Assembly (NCBI GenBank): GCA_003290165.1
Contig: QNQO01000821.1
Span: 363,444-427,443, forward strand
Direction: 5' to 3'
DNA length: 64,000 nt
Source of the DNA: Berberis thunbergii
Taxonomy: Eukaryota > Streptophyta > Magnoliopsida > Ranunculales > Berberidaceae
The stretch's first letter is position 1; each line of letters begins with the position of its first letter. Below the pieces are notes generated by a model. It ran no database searches, had not been told where the DNA came from, and saw nothing but the letters and a program-made list of their open reading frames with translations. The position numbers and the translations under genes are program-made. Of the stretch, positions 23,573 to 32,700 are shown one piece after another.

Positions 23573-23931
23573 GCCTCGTTCAAATACTTTAACATGAATG
23601 AAATGAAATGATTGATTGAGTTTATTCGATAACCTATTTCAATACTATTTGCCACACTCTTCAGTTTGAATCATCGATCGGGTCTGATTTATTACTGGCA
23701 GAGAGTACACAATTGTTGTTTCCATTCTTCATGTTTTATAAAGTAATCATCTTCAGCAGAAGTTTAGTCCATTTATAATTAAACAAAAATGTACAAGCTA
23801 TTTTCAAAATTTTTATATTTTAATGACCAAAACACCCTCATGAAATCTAAGTTTGAGATAGAATGTTTTCTATCTAAATGAGTTCATCTCGAATAAAATC
23901 AAATGGTCCAATAAAAACTTATATTCGTATT

Positions 23932-24330
23932 TAGGGGTGAGCATCCTATCTTGCGATCCCGAACCCGTCTCAAATTTATTTATTTAATATTTATTATTAT
24001 TAATTTTAATCAAAATACTCTTCTAAATTAAAGTTTAGGATGTGTTGAAATTAAATCAATCTGAGATGAATTTTATATCAAATCTAAATAAAGTTTAATA
24101 TTTATTTGTTTTCCAAAAATTTGACATTATTTAATATTTATTATTATTTATGATGAAAGTTATATGTATATAAATTTGACATTATTGATGTTTGAGTAAT
24201 GTGAGATAAAACTCTGTTTGTTAATTTTTATTGAAGGACTATTTAGTACGTGTTTATCCCGTTCCGTCCATATTCCGAATAAAAGGGATGAGATAGAGAT
24301 GAGGTTCATCCCGTCCTGTGCTCACCCCTA
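23932..24330. mobile_element. hAT-type MITE, 399 bp
   Basis: The left end TAGGGGTGAGCATCC and the complement of the right end, TAGGGGTGAGCACAGG, are matching inverted ends typical of hAT elements. Flanks TTCGTATT (23924-23931) and CTCGTATC (24331-24338) agree at 6 of 8 positions. CCCGAACCCGTCTC near the left end and GGTTCATCCCGTCC near the right extend the symmetry. It is non-coding. Confidence 0.8.
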
Positions 24331-24630
24331 CTCGTATCTTGAGAAAAAGTGAACACTTATTAAAAAAAAAAGTTATCCTCCCAAAGGGCCCCCATCCTCC
24401 TTTTTCCCCTTCTTCTTCTTCATCTCTCAGTTCAACGTTGGCCACCTTCGCCCCCTTCCTTTCCTTTTCTGTTACGTGCCGCACTATCCCCGCTTTCTTG
24501 TGTTTCAGCCTCGCCACCCCTTCCCCCCCCATCGCCGCCACCCCTCACCTCTCACGCTTCCATCATTTAACATTTTCTTGAGATTAGTGCATATCTCACG
24601 GTCTGATTTCAGAGGTCATTCACAAGATGT

Positions 24631-24685
24631 TTCTAGAAAGCGAGGGATGGGTGCCCCTTGAGATGCGCACCCTCGCTCCCTAGAA
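24631..24685. repeat. inverted repeat with TTCTAGAAAG motif
   Basis: TTCTAGAAAGCGAGGG at 24631-24646 pairs with the complement of 24670-24685 (TTCTAGGGAGCGAGGG) with two mismatches. TTTCTAGAAAG recurs immediately after, at 24690. It may be a decayed foldback element. The surrounding 24331-24949 is C-rich at 24380-24560 and shows no supported gene. Confidence 0.55.
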
Positions 24686-24949
24686 GGGCTTTTCTAGAAA
24701 GATAATGACAAATTCTAGGGTTTATTTTACGCATTCATCCATTCTTGAAATATGAATTTGTATCTTGGGATTCATCCAATGATTTATTTATTGAGTATTT
24801 AATGCACATGAAAATGTCACCATTAGTCTTGGGGGAGATTAAAGTGCCTAGAAAGGAAAATGGTCTGTGATCATGAAAGCTAATCTGCAATCCAAGTTTG
24901 AAATAGATATCATCAAATAATTCATTTCATGATAAGTTAGAAGAGTGAG

Positions 24950-25124
24950 GCTAGGAAATCATGTTTTGTAAATATGTTTTGTAATCGGATGATGTGGCAT
25001 CGTTAGAAGTGATTTTTACAACTTTAAGATACATATAAATTTTTTGAGGATTTCATCATTCTTTTCAGATCATTACACGTCATTTTGGTTGTAAAACATG
25101 ATTGCAAAAATCTGAGTTCCTAGC
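24950..25124. mobile_element. MITE family A/B, copy B (inverted relative to copy A)
   Basis: The left end GCTAGGAAATCATGTTTTG and the complement of the right end GCTAGGAACTCAGATTTTTGC are inverted relatives. The complement of its right half aligns with the left half of 14978-15145, including AATGACGTG and AAAGAATGATGAAATC. Two copies ten kilobases apart in opposite orientation support a mobile family. Confidence 0.65.
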
Positions 25125-27005
25125 ATTTTTGAAGTTAGAAATGATGTTATTATTTCACTTCCATTTTGGAACGACTACTAAGATTAACCTTATTATGAAA
25201 AAACATTTACACCGTTAATCGAAAAAATCCATGTACTAGGAACTTATCAGAATTGAACTGAACTATGATTGCCTTGGATATTTTGATTCATAGCAATGAC
25301 ACAAAAATCTTTTCTCCCATTACTTGTTTCATAATTTTTGGTGACCATGCATGTTTTCTTGTTCTACATCTCTTATCAAGCACAATCAAACCCCTCTCTG
25401 ATGACTTGCAAACACTACAAATGAGTCACTCAACTCTCTCTTTTTCTCTTTCTTTCTTTCTTCAACTAAGTCAAACACCCACATCAATTGCTTGAAGAAA
25501 TTCAGGCTAAAAAATCATAGTGAAAAGATTGAAGTTTTAGTAAACCAAACATAGTAATTTGAACATCAAAACCTCTCTGTTTTTTTCTTTCTATACCATC
25601 ACTCTCTTTTAAATGGGCTTTAATGGAAAGGAAACCAAAACTGAATGAACACGCCAAGTTCTGAAAGCAATCTTATATCACTCACAACACTATCCCAATT
25701 TACATCTTTTCTATATTAGATTGATGTCATCATAGAATCTATGTTCTTTTTTAGCAAGACAAAGAGTGATGGTTGCTCCAAAACAGTACACACCAATAAA
25801 GCTCTAGCTAGATTTTGCAGTGAGGGACTACGTCCCTACTGGAGGTGGATTCTTAAATCTTTTTTGTACCACCATCCCTTTAACTTGAATCATGCATTTA
25901 CCATATGATTATTAAGGCCTTCCCCAGTTGCAACCATATATGCACTAATTGAACTTTGTTATAGCATTATTGTTTGATAGCATTATTGTTGGTCAAACAA
26001 TACATGATTATTGATGCGACAATTTTCTTTTTGTTTACTGTGTTCTTGGACTTTCAAGCTTGCTTGAATTGAATTTGAAATTAAGGGGGTGGAGTCTAAA
26101 GAAGGAATCATAATATCTACCTAGGGAGAAGGGAAGTACCTATATTTACTATTAGTAGTAGCTTTTCTTCTTCAAGTTGATGAAGAGACTGAAAGAAAGC
26201 ACTCACAGATGTTCACTCACTCACTCACTCACTCACTTACTTTTTGTGCATCCAAACACGCAACTCACAATCTGCACTTCTTCTGCAGTTCAATCTCACG
26301 ACCAATGCCTCCATTTCAACTGTTGTTATTGTCCTTATTGTTCCCCTAGTTTAGGGAGTAGAATTCCTATACATAACTTGTATTCCACCATTTTAATCAA
26401 CATATAATATCGGAGCGATAATCATATATATCAACCGTTCATGTAGTGAAACAACTTTTGAATTATCGAACTTTCTTACCCAAAATGCATGCACCTCACA
26501 CAAATTTGCTCTACTGTGATGGCCTAGCCAATATAATGGTTTTTTGAAGATAGACGAGCGAGATGCATGCACTCCACACGAGTACTAAAATCTTTCAACC
26601 TACACCCTACTTATGTTTTGGAGTACAGGATAGTAAAGTTTCTTAAGGTTTCCATTACAGAGCTATTGATGGAGTACATAAGTCATAGTCAATATATATA
26701 CGTGCATGCCCCATAGTAGGAGGATACAACTAGAGATGATTGAAGGTGGTAAATCTCTTCACCATCCATCATTACCACGTATCTTCTCTGCTTTACATTA
26801 TTTTAAGACCTTCTCTGTTTCTGATCACACTGTCCCTTCTCTGATTCTAGCAATAAAATCTCTTTATAAGAACGTATATACAACAACAACAAATAAGGTT
26901 GTGATGGGTAAGTCAGACAAGGCCGTTGCCTTAGAAGACTTAACAATCTATTAATAAGGATTATGTTAAATTACCACCTTCGCTAAAAGCTTAAGATGAT
27001 AGAAC
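25125..27005. other. no gene recognised; upstream region of the MIR164 locus
   Basis: AT-rich non-coding sequence. A (CACT)n microsatellite lies at ~26212-26236. No protein family is supported on either strand. Confidence 0.5.
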
Positions 27006-27119
27006 GGGCATATATCTAGCATATATTAAAGTCGAGGGCATATATCTAGCATATATTAAAATTGGGGTCTACAGAATGGGTATTTAGCATATATCAAAGT
27101 AGGGGTCTACAGAATGGGT
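27006..27119 (+). repeat. nested short tandem duplications upstream of MIR164
   Basis: The 25-mer GGGCATATATCTAGCATATA-TTAAA occurs at 27006-27030 and 27036-27060. GGGGTCTACAGAATGGGT occurs at 27064-27081 and 27102-27119, with a third partial TAGCATATATCAAAG between them. They lie ~250-350 bp upstream of the TATA box at 27361 and could carry or disturb promoter elements. Confidence 0.85.
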
Positions 27120-27360
27120 GAAAGAAACTTCAGTCTTGACAGAAAACCCTCCTATATATTATACGCATACATACCATACACACCCTCCCAAGCCATTATT
27201 CAACACTCACTCAACACTTGATTGCATGCCTTCCCATCCATGCCTCCTTTAAAGAAATCCCACTTCAAGACTCCATCTCCTCTGCCTTTTTTCTTTATTT
27301 CTTTCCTAGGTACCTTTTAATATTTTTCACTCACTCACTCTCTCTCCCATCTCATTGCGT

Positions 27361-27368
27361 TATAAATA
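27361..27368 (+). promoter_or_regulatory. TATA box of the MIR164 primary transcript
   Basis: TATAAATA lies 104 bp upstream of the mature miRNA and puts the expected transcript start near 27390-27395, a few tens of bases before the hairpin base. A second TATA-like stretch (CTATATATTATAC) at ~27151 could serve a longer transcript. Confidence 0.6.
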
Positions 27369-27439
27369 GAGGATACGTAGACCTTCTTCCCCCTATTCTG
27401 AAGGAAGTTGAACTATGGTTGGGTGGTGGTGATGGTGTG

Positions 27440-27565
27440 CTTGTAGTGGGTGAGTAGCCCTTGTTGGAGAAGCAGGGCACGTGCAAAGCATGTCGTGATC
27501 ATACCGATCGATCGATCTTTGCACGTGCTCCCCTTCTCCAACATGTGTTCCTTACCTCAATTTTC
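27440..27565 (+). ncRNA. MIR164: MIR164 microRNA precursor
   Basis: The 21-nt sequence at 27465-27485, beginning TGGAGAAGCAGGGCACG, is identical to canonical plant miR164. The opposite arm at 27522-27542 (CACGTGCTCCCCTTCTCCAA plus C) is the miR164* strand, offset by 2 nt as Dicer products are. GTTGGAGAAG and GCACGTGCAAAG on the 5' arm pair with CTTTGCACGTGC and CTTCTCCAAC on the 3' arm, with a few mismatches between, enclosing a ~35-nt loop that contains (GATC)n. miR164 guides cleavage of NAC-domain mRNAs of the CUC1/CUC2, NAC1 and ORE1 group, controlling organ boundaries, lateral roots and leaf ageing. An upstream TATA box at 27361 suggests its own promoter. Hairpin outer limits are approximate. 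Confidence 0.96.
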
Positions 27566-27637
27566 TCTTCTAAATCCTGATCAAAGCTCATTTCTGGATG
27601 GTTTGCAACTTAATTTTCTCTTCTCACCCTTTCCCTC

Positions 27638-27678
<41 letters not shown>

Positions 27679-29682
27679 GGTTGCTTTGATATACAATCGT
27701 AAATCAAAATGATCATATATCTCTTGCTTTATTGTTCATCACTATTCAATAGCTAATTTGCTTGATTTCATTCATATTACAATTAAAGTTCTACACTCAC
27801 AGCATGCATAATTCAGACTTCAGAGTACTGATGATCATGGGTACGGGTCATCTCCGTCTAATTCGTACTTTTTTTATGCATGCATGGCAATATGGCAAGG
27901 CCCACCACATACATACATATGCATATATATATGTATGATATATGGATCTACCATGCAATATATATATGGATCTACCATGCAATCTCAATGTTTGCATTGT
28001 CTAATGTACTGAAAATTTGGGGCAACCATACATTCAGATTTTGCAATCTCACTAAAATAAGCATAATTCTCTGTTTATGGTGCTCTTTTACTACAGGTAG
28101 AACTCATCCTGAGCAAGAATTGTACTTGCAATATATTGTTCTTGTTTGTGTTGCAGGGTACCAAGCCCACAAATTATGAATTAATGTGATGAACCATTGA
28201 TTAATTATCTTCACACAATTCACTCAATCAAGTGATGAAACACCCAAACCTGATTATCTGTGAATTATATATACATGGCGTATATACTCCTCAGATCCTC
28301 ACCTTCTATATAATTACATAATGAAAAGCCACCCATAAGTGATCTCCTGCTACAATTGGGTTCTGCACATTCTCTACCAAATGCGACATCTTTGTGTTGC
28401 AGGGTCACCTTTTGTTTATGTACCCATAATTCAATAAATAAAACATTTCTATTAATGACCCCATTGATTGAACATGATCTAAATTTGTTCAAACACCTAA
28501 ATGACTGCACTGGATGGCTTAATATGAAGGCAAAAAAAAAGCGACAAGTGTAATTGGAGGGTGGCCTTGTTTAGGCCGTCAAAAGGAAGGAACAAAAGAT
28601 GAAGATCGAGGAAGAGTACTTTGTGGGTTTTCTTTCCCTTTAAAGGTGGGGGGTTTCTCAGGGTTATTGGGAATTGAAATAGAGGTTGGAATGGATTGGA
28701 GAGGGTTGAACAAGGAAGGAAGGAAGGAATGGAAAGAAATGTACCTATATAGCTCAAAAGTAAATTGGGATGACAGTGGTGAATGAGATTCCGGAATATA
28801 TGTGGGGGTTCTTTTGGTTCAAACACGCCATGCACACCATCCCAAGTTGACAATGGAGGTATGGGGTCACTGAAGGGAAGTAAAGAAGAAAGATGAACTC
28901 AAGAAAATTTAGTGTTCTTTGTTGAATTTTGCAATACGATTTGAGGTTTGATCTGTGACATTGGTGTGAATTTGAATGGTTGTATAAGTTTGCTTGAGGT
29001 TTGAAAATGCACGACAGTCTTATCAATTGCATGGCACCATCATCAACTCTAGATTATGTCAAATAGTTAACTCTTGAACATTTGCAACTGTATTTTTGAT
29101 CAACAAAATCTCCAAAATATAGCACAATGGTCAAGGTACCTAATAGCATTACAGTATTACCATGAATTAGTATAGAACTAAACCAATCCTGGTGTCATTG
29201 TGTGCAATGCCATTACATGAACACCCTATTCTCTTCTTTCTCTTGAGATTGTACGAGGAATGGAAAAGGGATATATGATTGTTTTTTGTGATACTGGAAG
29301 GGGGATTTTCATAGTGTTTGGAGGAGAGAAAATGGGTGGAGAATGAGAGTTAATGTTAGTAGTAGCGGTGGTAAAAAATGTCAATAAACTTCAAATTAAT
29401 TTTTAATTTTTACAGCTTCTACTCAGCAACTCATTTAGAAGAAAAATAAACATTTCATTCAGAAACTCATTCCGAACTTCCAACTCCAATTAGAAGTTGA
29501 ACTTTGTGAACACTTTAAAAAAAAAAAAACTCCTCCTCAGAGTCCGATTGGTCCCAAGTTCACTTTGACTCAAAACTTTCAATGGGTTGGGCATTTAAGA
29601 CCGAAAACCCGAATCGAACCAGCTATTGGTGACTGAGCATCAAAAAACTGGGCTGAAAAAAGGATTATACCGAGACCGGCCC
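27566..29682. other. no protein gene recognised; MIR164 transcript tail and spacer
   Basis: An (AT)n tract lies at ~27640-27678. Possible splice-like signals (for example TACAG at ~28093) could belong to a longer MIR164 primary transcript, but I cannot demonstrate one. Open frames on the minus strand at 28497-29032 have no domain and look like chance. Confidence 0.45.
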
Positions 29683-29691
29683 GGCCCAAAA
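29683..29691 (+). promoter_or_regulatory. GGCCCA element upstream of the UTP14 copy
   Basis: CCGGCCCGGCCCAAAAGGG includes GGCCCAAAA about 75 bp before the start codon. GGCCCA (site II/UP1-like) motifs are common in promoters of plant ribosomal-protein and ribosome-biogenesis genes, which fits the UTP14 identity. Confidence 0.5.
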
Positions 29692-29763
29692 GGGTCATCG
29701 ACATAAGCTCTCAGGTTTTGAAAGAAAACACAGACTCGCCGTCTCTGAACCTCTCCGTCTTCA

Positions 29764-32700
29764 ATGGCGGGTTTGATAGCGAAGAAGAGAAAGATCAGAG
29801 ACGACCCAAACCTCTCAAAGAGGAAGAAGACCCCACAATCAGATAAGCGAAGAAAACCATCAAAGACCAATGGAAAGAGCAACAAGAAGGAGGGAGAGAG
29901 GAGGAAAACAGGCCCTCGTTTTCCCAAAAAGATGGTTTCTTTCTTAAACCCTAAACCTAGCAACACCGAAGAAGATGACGAAGAGATCAATTCGGATGAT
30001 GGGGAGTTATACGTCCCTGATTTGTACGAGTACGACGAGCCTATTCCAGAAGAGGAGTCCAGGAAGAATCGGCGGTATGACCCGGTCGAGAACGTGCAGT
30101 ACGAGCTCCCCGACGATTTCGAGGTGAGTTTTGTTTTTTAATATGTGGGTTTTTGTTTATTTTGTGTTTAGTGATTTGGTTTTAGTAAAGGTTTGATTTT
30201 TATGGTTAATGAATAGAAGAATAGAAATATGAGTAATTACATATTGATGTACAAAGAGAACTAGTCAGAGGAGATAAGCACGGTGCCAATTAGAAAATGA
30301 GGGAGTTACCGTTGAAAACTTAGACGAAGACGGAGAAGAAAGACATCATTGAGGTTGGATTAAGGATCACATTGCTGGGAGAATCAAAATCTGTGTAGCT
30401 GATCCCGAAAATATAGGAAATGGGCTTTGAAGATGATGATGTACAAAGAGAACTAATGAAGATAAAATATTTCAGAAGTTGCTTAACACCAGAAAGAAAT
30501 GAACCCCAAAAGGAATGCACTTCGGCTTTGCATTATTGCACTTGTTTCAATTTGTTGAAGAAGAAACAAAGAAGTGAATGGACATGCACCCAATTTTAAT
30601 GGAGTATGAATTCTCTCCGTTTTTGTAACCCAATGTAGACTTCAGGATGTGGTTTCATTTTTAGTTTTTTTTAATAGGGCGGGATTGATTTGGAATCTTT
30701 ATGGTTGAGTAACCTGCTCTTGAATAACTAATGAGATTGTGATTACGAGTCCACAGTTCTATCTGAATTCTCCGTTGGCCTTAACACCGTATAGTGCACA
30801 ATCTAATTAACACTGGACAGATTTTTTTATTCGCATGTGTATAGTTGTAATTGGATCACATGTTTTTGTCTCCATTTAGGATGAGAATGTGCCATCAGAC
30901 AATGATGAAAATGGTAGCGATGCTGATGAAATGAACAGAGGAAGGAATCATTCAGATCGATCAGGAGATGAGGGTGAAAGCAAAGATGAAGGCAGGCATT
31001 CAAGGATGCTGCAAGGACTAACTGGATTGCCGGTTGAAGCTTTTGAAGATAACAATGCCTTTTGAATTTTTCATTGTTTTGATTGAATATCAGATGAGTT
31101 AGAATATCTTTTTTTTTTTTTTTTAATTTTAGACAAAAAGAAGAATAAATTTGAAGTTGTGTCGGAAGCATACCGAGAATCTGAATATAATCCTAGTCGT
31201 AGTGCAACGAATGGTGATGGTCGCCTCAGTATTCAAGACCACTTGGATCCCATCCATGAGAAACACAGTGAAATTAGAAACAGAGTTCAAAGATTGCAAA
31301 GGAACTCCGAGCCTCTTCCCCCTCCACTTCCAAAAGGTGTTTAGGATGATATTGGGAGGAAGGTGAAATATGGTGTATTCAAGGAAGATATTACAAAGTG
31401 GGAGCAGCCAATCAAGAGGAATAGAGAAGCTTCTACTCTTGTCTTCGGTGAAGATGTAGATGTGGGGTTTTCCACTGTTGGTGCAATTGCTTCTGAGTTT
31501 CAACCTAGAACTGATTTTTGAGAAGAAAATGGCTTCATTACTTCATGATCCAACAATTGTGGACGAGCACAAGGGAGATGGTGCACGTCTTCTTGAACTT
31601 AACAAGGTATCCCAGAATTTCTTTGATATATCCTTCATTTCAGCAATGATTTATATGTTTTTTAGTTTGTGACACCTTTTCGTTTCTTTCATTTTGGGTC
31701 TTTGAAAAGTGCAAATATTTTCTTACTTCCAGTGTTGTGTATACTTGGCAGATATCCATTGAAGATGTTAAGGACCGACATAATCGTTTAGCCAAAATGC
31801 GCAGCCTTCTTTTTCGTCATGAAATGAAGGCTAAACACATAAAAAAGATTAAGTCCAAAACATTTCATCGGTTGATGAAGAAGGATAAAATGAAGTCAAC
31901 ACTTACTCAAATGGAAATGGATCCTGAAGCTGCCAAGGAACAGGCATTGAAGCAGGAGTTCAAGCGTGCTGAGGTAAATAGGTTTGCTTTAGTACATGGA
32001 CTTCCATTTGCAAATCACCACAGCTTGTTGATATTATTTTATAATAGAGAAGTTTCGTGCATCCCATATATGAATTATTAAGTGCATATTATTTTATTCT
32101 TTTCTAATTTTTCATTTTACAGGAGCGTCTGACTTTGAAGCACAAGAACAAGTCTAAGTGGGCAAAGCGTATTATGAAGCGTGGTCTGGATGCCCAAGAT
32201 GAAGGAACTTGAGTGGCGATCTCCTCTGAACAGCTTCATCAGCATAACCTTCTAACCCGGAAAATGAATTCGATGAAGGATTCTAGTAACAGTGACGAAA
32301 GTAGTGATGATGACGAAGACCTTTCACTTGGTACAGAACAGGATGGGGCTTCCAAGTTACTCACAAATGCAAAGGAGAAAACCATCAAAGCAATGGAAGA
32401 AGAGGATGAAACTCCTACGTCTGGAGTGCTTTCCTTGCCATTCATGGTACAACTCTATCTATTCCTTCTAGGTGCTGTGTCTACCTTTCGTTAATGGGTT
32501 TTGTGTTCAATTGAGAAATTTGTGATTCCATCCACTTCTTTCTCTCATTACTTCCACAGTAATTATTTTGCACTTACCATGGTATTGTTGAAATTAAAAA
32601 AAATGTTTGCAATTCATTTTCCATAGGTCCGTGGGCTAAAAAAGAGAAAGGAGGAAGCTTTTGCTGAAGCTAAGCTAGCTCTTGAAGAGTACGAGGAATC

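Noticed and set aside
24254..24541. 95-residue minus-strand frame (MAAMGGEGVARLKHKK...)
   Set aside because: It extends into the hAT MITE end and low-complexity CT-rich sequence; no domain is recognised.
28497..29032. Minus-strand frames of ~90-118 residues
   Set aside because: No domain, no splice structure, and composition like random AT-rich sequence.
31073..31132. UTP14 intron 2 as a U12-type AT-AC intron
   Set aside because: The site reads ATAACA and the acceptor is AG; the U12 donor consensus ATATCC is absent, so a mutated GT is simpler.
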